DNA of 53,170 nt, taken from positions 1-53,170 of the forward strand of contig JAGBRL010000067.1 in NCBI GenBank assembly GCA_017632345.1, read 5' to 3'. This stretch comes from Paludibacteraceae bacterium (GTDB taxonomy: Bacteria; Bacteroidota; Bacteroidia; Bacteroidales; Paludibacteraceae). The position numbers and the translations under genes are program-made. Below, piece by piece: positions 1 to 8,644 of this stretch. Numbering within the stretch: position 1 is the stretch's first letter; each line of letters opens with the position of its first letter. The notes beneath the pieces are model-generated. The model saw only the letters and a program-made list of their open reading frames with translations. It was not told the origin of the DNA and made no database searches.

Positions 1-658
1 AGTCTTTGTCAAGAGAGATGTCCTCCAAGTTGTTCAAATCGCTGAACACTCTCACCTTGCCGAACTTCGTCACACCTGTGAGCATGGCAAACTTGATGCA
101 ATCGTCCTTGCTTTTCAGCGCGCCGTAGAAGGATTTCAGGGTGGTGCGGAATGTGTCCTGAAGTTTGTCATCGCCAATGGCCTGTAACAATGGCTTGTCG
201 TACTCGTCCACCAAAATCACGACACGCTCGCCAGTCTTTTCATATGCTCGCTGAATAACTCCCTCAAAACGTGCGCCGAACGATTTTTCCAGTTCATTTC
301 TGCCGTAAAGTTTTTCCCAATTTCCCAACGACAAGGCGATTCTGTCGTCTAAAGCCGCTTTACTATCGTAATTATCAGTATTCAAATCCAGATGCAGCAC
401 CGGATGCACTGTCCATTTCTGCTCCAACTGCTCCACTGCCAAGCCCTTGAACAAATCTTTCTTGCCAAGAAAATAAGCCTTTAACGTACTGATAAGCAAA
501 CTCTTGCCGAAGCGGCGAGGACGAGAGAGGAAATAGTAACGACCTGTTGAGACAAGGCGGTGCATCAAAGCCGTTTTGTCCACATACAAATAGCCGTCAT
601 TAATGAGGCTCTCAAAATCCTGAATGCCGATAGGCAAGTTTTTTAACGTTTGTTCCAT
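1..658 (-). CDS. AAA-ATPase-like protein, N-terminal part (cut by window edge)
   Basis: The minus-strand frame starts at ATG 656-658 and runs off the left edge, so only about 219 N-terminal residues are visible. Readable landmarks are an N-terminal IGIQDFESL, then YVDKTALMHRLV, RPRRFGKSLL (a P-loop-like motif) and VILVDEYDKPLLQ (Walker B-like). This matches the large Bacteroidota AAA-ATPase_like family (PF09820), whose members usually carry a C-terminal PD-(D/E)XK nuclease domain; that part would lie outside the window. The cellular role of the family is not established; it is expanded and mobile in gut Bacteroidales. A TAnnTTTG element lies about 20 bp upstream. The family call is fairly secure, the function is unknown. 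Confidence 0.85.
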   Translation of the reverse strand, partial: MEQTLKNLPIGIQDFESLINDGYLYVDKTALMHRLVSTGRYYFLSRPRRFGKSLLISTLKAYFLGKKDLFKGLAVEQLEQKWTVHPVLHLDLNTDNYDSKAALDDRIALSLGNWEKLYGRNELEKSFGARFEGVIQRAYEKTGERVVILVDEYDKPLLQAIGDDKLQDTFRTTLKSFYGALKSKDDCIKFAMLTGVTKFGKVRVFSDLNNLEDISLDKD

Positions 659-678
659 ACGCTGAAATTTTCTTCCTG

Positions 679-686
679 CAAAGATA
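679..686 (-). promoter_or_regulatory. Bacteroidota -7 promoter element
   Basis: TATCTTTG on the minus strand matches TAnnTTTG and lies 20 bp upstream of the ATG of the AAA-ATPase gene. The -33 half is weak (ATTG-like at about 20 bp). Confidence 0.45.
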
Positions 687-763
687 ATGTTTTGAAAATG
701 ATTTCAATAGAGGTGAAGCGAAAATTTAATGAATGTGAAATGAATCGCACTCATCAAACCAAA

Positions 764-3700
764 CTACATCAATCGCCTCACAACTATTTCGCTTGCGCCA
801 CTTGCGCCTTTTTTGTTCAATTGTATCTGGGCAGGAATGCGCTCTCTGAGCACATCAACGTGAGATATTACGCCAACCTTCTTCCCTCCGATTCCATGCA
901 GACGCTCCAACAGACCCAAAACCGAGTCTAAATAGTCATGGCTCAGCGTTCCGAAGCCCTCGTCTATAAAGATAATGTCGGCTGTTATTCTCGCTCCTCC
1001 GAGCGACGACAATCCAAGCGCGAGAGCAAGCGAGACGATGAAGCTCTCTCCGCCCGAAAGCGTGTTGCCCGGACGCAACGTGCCGCCAAGGTACATATCC
1101 CGCACCAAGATACCTAACGAACCGCTCTGACAACTCAACTCATAACGCGCGTTGAGAGTCCTCAAATAACCATTTGCGCAACTCAGAAGTTCCTGAAGCA
1201 CATAGCTTTGCGCAATTTTATTGAACGCTTTTCCTCTGTTTGTGCCAAACATCTTATTCAGACGTTCCCACTTGTCGAACAGCACGGCAAGCTTCTCCAA
1301 TTCAAGTTTTTTCTCTGCAAAAAGAGTTCTGTTCCGCTCCTCTGTTTCGAGCCAGTTTTTTTTACCTCCAATCTGCTGGCTGCAGATCTTGACCGCCTCA
1401 TTCTCTGCCTTAATCAAGGCTGCAAGCTCATCTACCGAAATATTATCTTGCAAACCTTCCGGACGTTTTTTATTCAGTCCGTCCAACGCCAACTTACCTC
1501 CGTTCACCTCGCCAAGGAGAGCAATTCTGTCGTTTTGCAATTCAGCGATGCGAAGCCTGATTTTTTCGATGAAATCGGCTTTTTTTACGGCAACAGCCTC
1601 CAGTTTTTCCATAGAGAAACCTTTATTGTTTTCCAGAAACGCCACAATCTCACGCTCAGCGCGCTCGCGGCCATCAAAGTTGGCGGCCATCTTAGTCTTC
1701 AGGCTGGACACATCTGCAAGCAATTGAGCAGCAAAACTGTTCACATCAAGCATATAGCCATCCAGACAAGCAGTGTTCCAGTCTGGGAAATCAGCATAAA
1801 TCTTAGACACTGCAGTCTTTGCATTTTGCAGCAGAGCAGATTTCAGTTCGCAGTCTTTGTCCTGAACCTCTTTCCGCTTAGCGTTAGACTCATAAATTGC
1901 AGCATCCCGCTTCAGCTTTTCTGCAGTAATCTTAAGGTTATCCGCCCATCCTTCATAAACAATCTTAGGCGCAATTTCGCCAAACGTCCGCTCCACATTA
2001 ACACTGCAACGTTTTGACAAATCGTCCAGAGACTTTATCTCGCCCTCACAAGACAAGAGATCTTTCTCCAATTTATTTTTTTTGCTCAAAAACTTATTTA
2101 ACTCATCACTCTTCGCATCCTTCTCCTTTTGCAGTTTTGCAAATCCGTTCTGCAAAGAAGACATTTCAACCAACTGGCTATCAATCGTTTTCAAACTTTC
2201 AGACACATTGCCAGCCATCAGTGCCATAGACTCTTTCAGCCTCGTCTCTTCTGGCTCCACGCCCAACTGCGAGCAAACCTCCGCCAGAGACTTTTTAGCC
2301 GCATCCACATCAGCGCTAGCAGCCATCTCCTTACGTCGCAAAACCTCCAGAGCCTCGCCTTTCACAACCAAAGCCGCGAGCAAAGCTTTATGTTCGCCAT
2401 CAGCCTTTCGCCACCTCTCTTCTGCAGCATCCAACTCCACCCTGAACGGTTTCACAGAATCTGCAAAAGCCTCGTCGGTCTTCAGAAAAGCAATCTTTTG
2501 TCCGCAAACCGGACACTCGTCGCCCACCTGCAATTGCGAGCGCAGAGACTTGACCAAATCCTCCGCGCATAGCCTCACCTTTTCAAAAACCGTCCTCTTC
2601 TGCTTAACATCAGCCTCTAAGCCGGCAACCACTTTGCACAGTTTCGCCTCTTGCTCCGCCAAATCATTCAGAGCAGCCTCATGCTCCGTTCTATCCTTCG
2701 TCAGATTATTAAAAGCAGAAAAAGACTCATCACACTTTTGCAAAGCCAGTTCAGCATCTTTCAGCAGACTTAACGTCGAATTTAGTCTGTTCTTCTCATT
2801 GTTCAAATCATCAAGACTTCTCTTCTCCAGCTCTTTGGCAACAGCCTCAACCTCACGAGACTTGTTCTGCAAATCGCCCTCAACAACAGCGCACTCCTCG
2901 GCCGCGCTGTTCAGCATCTTTTGCAAGTCTGGCAACTTATCCCGCCTTAAAACATCAGCCTTTCCAGCACACAATACAGCCTGAGCCTGCTCATCGGCAC
3001 AAAAATTCAATTTAGTTATAATAAACTGACTATCAGCATACATCAACTTTTTATCAGACTCAGACCTTAACCAACCGTCCAAAGCCTCAGCCTCCGCAAT
3101 CATTCCCTCAAGTTCCTTTTCGAGAGAGAGAATGCAACCTCTGAATTTAGCAAACTCACCTTTCAGAAGAGCCTCCCGATTTTGCAAATCCGCTTGCTCT
3201 TGAACCAACAGAGCCTTAGACTTCAGCACCTCGCGCACATCACGAGTCAAATCCCACTCTTCCAGCAATTTAACATTTTCCGCAAACACATCACCATTGA
3301 TTACGCCCTCAATCTCGCGCAATTTGGACTCAGCCTCAACAACACGCTTTCCGCACTTTTCAAAATCGTCCAACCACGCACGTTCCGCTTCAAGCTTGGC
3401 GCAAATTTCAGAACGCATCTTAACGTTTTTCTCCAAATCTTCCAGCTCAGTCTTCACAGCAGCCACCTCCTCGTCCGACTTCAGCCCATACGCCTCCACG
3501 GCCGCTTTCTTCTCCAAGATTTCCTGATTAAGTTCGCTCCTTCTCTGCGCAATCTCCGCACCTATCCGCTCGTAAATGTCCGTACCCGTCAATTTCTGAA
3601 GAATATCAGACTTTGCATTGTCATCACTTGCCAAAAACTTAGTGAACTCGCCCTGAGCGAGCAGCGACGTTCTGCAGAACTGATCAAACTCAAGACCCAC

Positions 3701-4177
3701 AGCCGCCGCAATCATCGCCTTGACATCAGCCACTTTTGTGTAAACATTGCCATCATCAAGACACTGCAGTTCCTGCTTTTCCGCATCAATATTACCATTA
3801 CGGTTAAAGCGGACAGACCATTTTGCAACATAGCTCTTTCCGTCATTCCCCACAAACTCAAGTTTAGCGAACGCCTCTTTAGCACCACGACGCATCAGCT
3901 GACGCACGTCTTTGAATTTCACAGTGTTAGCAATCTTCCCGTCTTTGTCTTTTTTTATGAAAAGTTCGTCAGCATAGTCGCTGTCGTTAGAACTTTTGAT
4001 TCTCGGCGTGTCTCTGTACAGAGCCAGACAGATAGAGTCCAGAATCACGCTCTTTCCGGCGCCGGTCTCGCCGCAAATAAGAAATAGCGGCTCAGAAGCA
4101 ATCGGTTCAGCCGCAAAGTCAATCTCGGCGTCCACTATAGACGCTATATTGTGTATCGTTAATTTTTTAAAATTCAT
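764..4177 (-). CDS. sbcC: SbcC-type SMC-like exonuclease ATPase subunit
   Basis: An ATPase of the SbcC/Rad50 family, 1137 residues. With SbcD it forms the SbcCD nuclease, which cleaves hairpin and palindromic DNA and processes blocked ends. Visible: Walker A GETGAGKS near residues 36-43; two long coiled-coil arms rich in Glu, Lys, Leu and Ala; a central zinc hook CPVCG near residue 553; the ABC signature LSGGES near residue 1042; and Walker B IIFIDEGFG near residue 1067, followed by a D-loop-like region. All hallmarks are in the right order and length. The start MNFKKLTIHN is the usual SbcC start. It follows sbcD with a 24-bp gap, so the two are very probably co-transcribed. Confidence 0.96.
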   Translation of the reverse strand: MNFKKLTIHNIASIVDAEIDFAAEPIASEPLFLICGETGAGKSVILDSICLALYRDTPRIKSSNDSDYADELFIKKDKDGKIANTVKFKDVRQLMRRGAKEAFAKLEFVGNDGKSYVAKWSVRFNRNGNIDAEKQELQCLDDGNVYTKVADVKAMIAAAVGLEFDQFCRTSLLAQGEFTKFLASDDNAKSDILQKLTGTDIYERIGAEIAQRRSELNQEILEKKAAVEAYGLKSDEEVAAVKTELEDLEKNVKMRSEICAKLEAERAWLDDFEKCGKRVVEAESKLREIEGVINGDVFAENVKLLEEWDLTRDVREVLKSKALLVQEQADLQNREALLKGEFAKFRGCILSLEKELEGMIAEAEALDGWLRSESDKKLMYADSQFIITKLNFCADEQAQAVLCAGKADVLRRDKLPDLQKMLNSAAEECAVVEGDLQNKSREVEAVAKELEKRSLDDLNNEKNRLNSTLSLLKDAELALQKCDESFSAFNNLTKDRTEHEAALNDLAEQEAKLCKVVAGLEADVKQKRTVFEKVRLCAEDLVKSLRSQLQVGDECPVCGQKIAFLKTDEAFADSVKPFRVELDAAEERWRKADGEHKALLAALVVKGEALEVLRRKEMAASADVDAAKKSLAEVCSQLGVEPEETRLKESMALMAGNVSESLKTIDSQLVEMSSLQNGFAKLQKEKDAKSDELNKFLSKKNKLEKDLLSCEGEIKSLDDLSKRCSVNVERTFGEIAPKIVYEGWADNLKITAEKLKRDAAIYESNAKRKEVQDKDCELKSALLQNAKTAVSKIYADFPDWNTACLDGYMLDVNSFAAQLLADVSSLKTKMAANFDGRERAEREIVAFLENNKGFSMEKLEAVAVKKADFIEKIRLRIAELQNDRIALLGEVNGGKLALDGLNKKRPEGLQDNISVDELAALIKAENEAVKICSQQIGGKKNWLETEERNRTLFAEKKLELEKLAVLFDKWERLNKMFGTNRGKAFNKIAQSYVLQELLSCANGYLRTLNARYELSCQSGSLGILVRDMYLGGTLRPGNTLSGGESFIVSLALALGLSSLGGARITADIIFIDEGFGTLSHDYLDSVLGLLERLHGIGGKKVGVISHVDVLRERIPAQIQLNKKGASGASEIVVRRLM

Positions 4178-4201
4178 AAGATCAATTTACAAAACAAAAC
4201 A

Positions 4202-5359
4202 TCACTCCGCCTGCTCCGCACGAGCCGCAGCCTCTATAAACAGCTCCGCCAAGTCGTCGTCCATATCCGTCCCGTACTGTTCACGGTAATATCTCTTCGC
4301 AAGCACAATCGGGTTCAGAGCCTTTATATCCTGCACCCCTAAAACATCGTCACGTTTTTCCACCCCGGACATCACCTCGCGCACTACATTTATTCTGCAA
4401 AAGCGGCAGGCCTTATCCTTCAGAACCTCCAAAACGCGGGCGTCAGCATCAAACGGCGCATAATCTTTAACAAGCACATTCAGCCTCACAAAACCCTGAA
4501 TATCAGAATCCACCTTCCTCAGCTCCTCCAACGCCTCATCCAGAGGCAAAGCCTTTTCCGGCACTGTCAGGAAACGCACATCGCTCTTGATCTCGACCTC
4601 ACGCACAAGAGGCGCCTGCCCCGCCTCAACCTCCACAACAGAGACCGAATGAGGGTAATCCTCGTCAAAGTTTACCCTTATGGGGCTGCCGCAATAACGA
4701 GCCTTGCCGCCAGAGCCTTTCAGAGTTTGCGGACAGTGAATATGCCCAAGCGCGAGATAATCGTACCAGTTGCCAAACACATCGAGGCTCTCGTAATCCA
4801 GCCCACCTTGCGTAAGGAGCTCCTGCCCCTTGGTCACAGAGCCGGACACCGCAAGATGCGCCATCACAACCACCGGCAGACGAGCCTTGTTTCTGCTCAG
4901 CACCTCATCTTTCAGCAAATCGACAATCTGCAGATTATTCACGTACGGAATAGCCGCCACAAGACACTTGCCACCAACGTCAATCAGATGCTTGTCAAGG
5001 CAAATCTCGCCGTTGTCGTTCCTCTCCACAAAACCAACCACATGCACATTAGCCAGCCGCCAGACCTCGCTTGTTGACTCAAGGCGCGTGTAGCTGTCAT
5101 GATTTCCGGCAACAACCACAATAGTCATGGAGGGGCACGCCTTATGTAGCGCAATCATCCCCCCCGTATATAATTTCTGCGCCGCTGCGGAAGGCGTGGC
5201 TGTATGATAGACATCACCACTTACAATCAGAGCGTCGGGCTTTTCTTCCGAAACAATATCGCAGAGCTGCGCGAAGAAGCGACGATGCTCCTCGCTTCTG
5301 TCATACTGATAAAAATCCAGACCGATATGCCAGTCCGACGTGTGTATAATCTTAACCAT
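4202..5359 (-). CDS. sbcD: SbcD-type exonuclease subunit
   Basis: The Mre11/SbcD metallophosphoesterase that supplies the nuclease activity of the SbcCD complex, 385 residues from the chosen start. I start at ATG 5357-5359 (MVKIIHTSDWHIG) because the di-metal motif HTSDWHIG must be close to the N-terminus; the frame stays open 21 codons further upstream but those residues look non-coding. Further metal-site motifs are SGDVYHT, AGNHDS and, later, GHIHCPQ. The C-terminal part is the cap or accessory region. A TACCTTTG promoter element sits about 20 bp upstream, so sbcD-sbcC probably form a two-gene operon. The stop codon is TGA. Confidence 0.95.
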   Translation of the reverse strand: MVKIIHTSDWHIGLDFYQYDRSEEHRRFFAQLCDIVSEEKPDALIVSGDVYHTATPSAAAQKLYTGGMIALHKACPSMTIVVVAGNHDSYTRLESTSEVWRLANVHVVGFVERNDNGEICLDKHLIDVGGKCLVAAIPYVNNLQIVDLLKDEVLSRNKARLPVVVMAHLAVSGSVTKGQELLTQGGLDYESLDVFGNWYDYLALGHIHCPQTLKGSGGKARYCGSPIRVNFDEDYPHSVSVVEVEAGQAPLVREVEIKSDVRFLTVPEKALPLDEALEELRKVDSDIQGFVRLNVLVKDYAPFDADARVLEVLKDKACRFCRINVVREVMSGVEKRDDVLGVQDIKALNPIVLAKRYYREQYGTDMDDDLAELFIEAAARAEQAE

Positions 5360-5380
5360 AAGAGATATTGCAAATATCGG

Positions 5381-5388
5381 CAAAGGTA
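5381..5388 (-). promoter_or_regulatory. -7 promoter element of sbcDC
   Basis: TACCTTTG on the minus strand (TAnnTTTG consensus), 21 bp before the sbcD ATG, implying a very short leader. There is a TTTT-like rather than TTTG sequence near the expected -33 position. Confidence 0.5.
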
Positions 5389-5447
5389 CAAAATATGTCG
5401 ATGAAAAGGCTGAAAACTGCAAAATTCCTCATGATTTACAACGATTT

Positions 5448-5479
5448 TTTGTTCTATTTAATATTTTTAATTACATTTG
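5448..5479 (+). promoter_or_regulatory. Promoter of the structured RNA
   Basis: TTTG (5448-5451), 20 bp, TACATTTG (5472-5479): a full match to the Bacteroidota housekeeping promoter. It points at the long hairpin that begins near 5500, not at a nearby start codon; the next ORF starts almost 290 bp later. Confidence 0.6.
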
Positions 5480-5485
5480 CTCCGT

Positions 5486-5703
5486 TCTTTTGAACAGACT
5501 TATAAAGGGCGTTTAGCAAAGTTATCCCCCGTTGGAATCTGGACAATTCTGAGATTGTGGATAATGAGCAAGAAACGCCCACGTCTATGATGTGTAATAC
5601 CCTTACGGGATTATTATATCATGGGGCGTGGGCTTTGCTTGTTATACAATCAGGGCAGTCCAGAGCCTCAATGGGATAATAAGTTAAAGTTTCCACGCCT
5701 TAA
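5486..5703 (+). ncRNA. Candidate structured ncRNA, 6S-RNA-like rod
   Basis: The 406-bp gap between sbcD and the lipoprotein gene holds a nested series of complementary segments that fold into one long interrupted rod: 5505-5524 with 5678-5703; 5523-5544 with 5658-5678; 5549-5572 with 5635-5653; 5577-5583 (GCCCACG) with 5627-5633; 5585-5602 with 5607-5624, closed by a UUAC tetraloop at 5603-5606. Length (about 200 nt), own promoter, intergenic position and rod shape with internal loops resemble 6S RNA (SsrS), which binds and inhibits the housekeeping RNA polymerase. This is inference from shape only. Alternatives are a different structured RNA or a decayed inverted-repeat element. The 3' end is uncertain because no clear terminator follows. 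Confidence 0.5.
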
Positions 5704-5765
5704 CCGTTTTTATAACGTTCTCTTCCGGAAACTATGAGGCATTTTTTACATTTTTGTTTATTACA

Positions 5766-6584
5766 ATGAAAACATTCAGAACTATCGGCTTGACTTTGGC
5801 TGCCGTGCTTATGTGCGTGAACTTCACAGCGTGTGAAGAAGATGACGACGAACCTGCTCAGAACAAGAACAAAAAACTTGTTGAAATGAAAATCGTGGGC
5901 AATGATGAAGATTATACGGCGACAGAGACTTTTAAGTTCAGCTATGACGAAAATAACAGACTTGTCTCTTGTGAACACAATGAGGAATACTACGATGAGG
6001 ACGATGAGGAGAATTATAGTTTTGTGCTAAACTACACATGGGAAGGAAACACTATTTCCGAAGACTTTAAATCCCAAGACCATCACTCTCACAGTTTATA
6101 CAAGCTTGAAAACGGATTAATTAAGTCAATATCTGAAAGCGTTGACGTTAACGGAACCACAGAAAGCAGCGAGATTGCCGAGTTAACCTACAACTCAGAT
6201 AACAGAATAATTGAATTTAACATAGATAACAAGCCAGAGGCACGCTACACATGGGAAAACAATAAAATCACATCCTATGTCGAAGAAGACGGTACTCCTT
6301 ATTCAATTTCTTATAATGACAAAACTTGCAACGGACACTTCCCTTTATTGGCCGCTTGGTTGGATCTGGATTTGTCTGATTTGGCTTACACAAACCCCGA
6401 GTTATTTGGATTAAAACAAAATGCACTACCTTCTAAAATTGAAAGAAATACAGACAAATATAAGGAAATCATTGAAATTGACTCTTATACATTTGATTCT
6501 GACGGATATGTGAAAAGTTTCACAGTAAATTATTATGATTCAGATTCCGAAGAAAATGGCACTGTCACTTTGAAGTGGGAATAA
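5766..6584 (+). CDS. Acidic lipoprotein with YD-repeat-like segments
   Basis: A 272-residue predicted lipoprotein. I start at ATG 5766 (MKTFRTIGL) because it gives a clean signal peptide; the frame is also open from a TTG at 5754. The lipobox FTAC is followed by EEDDDE, an acidic stretch like the lipoprotein export signal of Bacteroidota, so the protein is probably surface exposed. The mature part has repeating patterns such as FSYDENNRLVSCE, YTWEGN and LTYNSDNRI, typical of YD-repeat-like lipoproteins (DUF4595-type). No enzymatic motif is visible. It stands alone and is followed by a terminator-like hairpin. The specific function is unknown. Confidence 0.8.
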   Translation: MKTFRTIGLTLAAVLMCVNFTACEEDDDEPAQNKNKKLVEMKIVGNDEDYTATETFKFSYDENNRLVSCEHNEEYYDEDDEENYSFVLNYTWEGNTISEDFKSQDHHSHSLYKLENGLIKSISESVDVNGTTESSEIAELTYNSDNRIIEFNIDNKPEARYTWENNKITSYVEEDGTPYSISYNDKTCNGHFPLLAAWLDLDLSDLAYTNPELFGLKQNALPSKIERNTDKYKEIIEIDSYTFDSDGYVKSFTVNYYDSDSEENGTVTLKWE

Positions 6585-6601
6585 TCCCGTTCAAAAAAAG
6601 C

Positions 6602-6650
6602 AAAAAACGTCACTCTGTCCGAATGGCCAGTTTGGCGTTTTTTATTTTTT
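6602..6650. terminator. Rho-independent terminator, bidirectional
   Basis: Arms AAAAAACG (6602-6609) and CGTTTTTT (6636-6643), with a CA/TG pair inside and a T-rich tail, directly after the lipoprotein stop at 6584. The interior is loosely paired. Confidence 0.5.
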
Positions 6651-6743
6651 CTCCCCTTGTAAAAGATGCACCAGTATTGGTTTCGTCATATTTATCAGAC
6701 TCATAATAGTTTTTTGCATATATTTGCATGTAAATTTTTTCTT

Positions 6744-7481
6744 ATGAGCGATATATCTGCAGTGATAATAACATACAACGAGGAGGCGAACATCGAGCGG
6801 TGCATCAAGTCGCTGCTCCCCGTCGCAAGCGAGATTGTTGTGGTTGACTCGTTCTCGACCGACCGCACAGAGGAGATTTGCAACCGGCTTGGCGCGCGTT
6901 TCTTCAAAAACAGGTTCGAAGGCTACGGACCTCAAAAACAGTTCGCCACAAACCTGGCCTCGAACCGATGGATTCTCTCGCTGGACGCCGATGAGGTGGT
7001 CTCCGCAGAGATGGCTCACTCTATAAAAAACATAAAAAACATAGACGATTATGCCGCATACTCCTTCAACCGACAAAACTTTTACTGCGGCAAACGCATC
7101 AGGTTCTGCGGCTGGTATCCGGACACAAAAATCAGGCTGTTCGACCGCCAACAAATAAGCTGGAACAACAAGCTGGTGCATGAGTCCGTCTGCTGCAAAG
7201 ACAGTTCAACGGTAAAGCACCTGCGCGGCGACATTCTGCACTACACTTACCAAAGCGTTGAGCAGCACGAAGAGAAAGCCCGCAAATACGCTCTTCTGGC
7301 GGCAAAAGAACTTGGCGGCAAAAGATATTCCGCACTCAAAATATATGCAAAGGCGGCCTTCAGGTTTTTCAGAATATACGTGCTGAAGCTAGGCTTCCTC
7401 GACGGCTCGCTGGGCTTCAGACTCAGCCTGACCGGAGCTAAGTTTGTTTATTGGAAATACAGTAATTCTGACAAGTTATGA
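6744..7481 (+). CDS. Glycosyltransferase family 2, WaaE/KdtX-like
   Basis: A 245-residue GT-A fold glycosyltransferase. The start is ATG 6744, giving MSDISAVIITYNEEANIERC, the standard GT2 N-terminus; the upstream open frame is discarded. Visible: VVVDSFSTDRTEEI (nucleotide-binding) and the DxD-type motif LSLDADE near residue 90. The pattern is that of the lipopolysaccharide core glycosyltransferases (WaaE/KdtX-like), which use a nucleotide-sugar donor at the inner membrane. Its stop overlaps the next gene's start by 4 bp (ATGA), so the two glycosyltransferases are co-translated. A TATATTTG element at 6719-6726 could serve as the -7 promoter box. The donor and acceptor sugars cannot be read from sequence. 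Confidence 0.88.
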   Translation: MSDISAVIITYNEEANIERCIKSLLPVASEIVVVDSFSTDRTEEICNRLGARFFKNRFEGYGPQKQFATNLASNRWILSLDADEVVSAEMAHSIKNIKNIDDYAAYSFNRQNFYCGKRIRFCGWYPDTKIRLFDRQQISWNNKLVHESVCCKDSSTVKHLRGDILHYTYQSVEQHEEKARKYALLAAKELGGKRYSALKIYAKAAFRFFRIYVLKLGFLDGSLGFRLSLTGAKFVYWKYSNSDKL

Positions 7482-8545
7482 AGATTTGTTTTATCAATTG
7501 TCTAAAGATTTGGGGCGGCGGCGAAAAATGGCACTTGGAGCACGCCCTGTATATGCACCGGAAAGGACATGACGTCACGGTTGTGTCTCTCCCCGAAAGC
7601 CCTCTGCTGACCAAAGCTCAAGAGAGCGGCTTAAAGACTAAATCATTTAAAATAAGCAATTTAACCTTTCTAAATCCTGCAAAGCTATTTGCCGTATGGT
7701 CTTTCTTGAAAAAAGAACGGTTTGACGCTGTTTTGATGAACTCGTCTCGCGACCTTAAGACTTTCGCTCCGCTCTGCAGACTTGCCGGAACAAGGAAGAT
7801 AATTTTCCGCAAAGGCAGCGACATTCCTATAAAAGACACTGCAATGAACCGTTTATTGTACAGAAAGTGCGTCACACACATTTTGGCAAACTCTAACGCA
7901 ACTAAGCAGAACGTTCTGAAAAACAACAGCTCTCTTGTGCCTGAAGAGAAAATAACCGTTATCTACAACGGCATCGACACAAGCAAAAAAAGTGCCTTTT
8001 CATCGACAAAAAACGACGTTCCGGTCATCTGCAATTTAGGGCGAATGGTACATCAGAAGAGGCATGACCTCCTGCTTGACGTGGCTGCCATCTTGAAACG
8101 TCGGAACGTGAAGTGCAGGTTCGTCGTTGGCGGCGACGGCCCTCTGAAGGAAGAGCTTGCCGCAAAGGCGGAAGATTTGAACTTGCTTGACATTGTGACG
8201 TTCTGCGGATTCATAGACAAGCCGCACGACTTTATGGCCGAGGCTGACATTTTCGCCCTCACATCCGAATGGGAGGGGTTCGGATACGTGCTGACAGAAG
8301 CCATGCTGGAAAAAAAGGCGGTTGTGGCGTTTGACATCAGCAGCAACCCCGAAATAATATCCAACGGACACAACGGCTTTCTCGTAAAATGGAACGACAC
8401 GGAGGCTTTTGCAAACGCCCTTCAGAAACTTATTGACGATGAGAATATGCGGAAAACATTCGGAGAAAACGGTCTCTGCACGGTATTGGACAAATTTGAC
8501 TTTAACACAAATCGTGAAAAAGTGGAGGCTTTTATCTGCAATTGA
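7478..8545 (+). CDS. Glycosyltransferase family 4 (GT-B)
   Basis: A 355-residue GT4 enzyme, likely acting in LPS or surface-polysaccharide assembly. It begins MKICFINCLKIWGGGEKWHL, the glycine-rich N-terminal donor-side loop of GT4 proteins. The C-terminal half has VICNLGRMVHQKRHDLLL, FVVGGDGPLKEEL and the E-x7-E signature SEWEGFGYVLTEAM. It overlaps the preceding GT2 gene by 4 bp. The next gene, a nucleotide-sugar dehydrogenase, starts 99 bp later and may supply a uronic-acid-type donor to the same pathway. Stop codon TGA. Confidence 0.9.
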   Translation: MKICFINCLKIWGGGEKWHLEHALYMHRKGHDVTVVSLPESPLLTKAQESGLKTKSFKISNLTFLNPAKLFAVWSFLKKERFDAVLMNSSRDLKTFAPLCRLAGTRKIIFRKGSDIPIKDTAMNRLLYRKCVTHILANSNATKQNVLKNNSSLVPEEKITVIYNGIDTSKKSAFSSTKNDVPVICNLGRMVHQKRHDLLLDVAAILKRRNVKCRFVVGGDGPLKEELAAKAEDLNLLDIVTFCGFIDKPHDFMAEADIFALTSEWEGFGYVLTEAMLEKKAVVAFDISSNPEIISNGHNGFLVKWNDTEAFANALQKLIDDENMRKTFGENGLCTVLDKFDFNTNREKVEAFICN

Positions 8546-8644
8546 AACTATTTGCTGCAATTTCTCAAACTATCTTACCTCACTTCAAAATAAATGTATT
8601 ACCTTTAGGCTGGTTATTTTTAACACAATTTTACATCATCAGAA

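Noticed and set aside
650..3000. Several plus-strand open frames of 70-300 codons across the sbcC gene
   Set aside because: They lie antisense to sbcC, which has all its motifs; their sequences are compositionally odd and show no domain.
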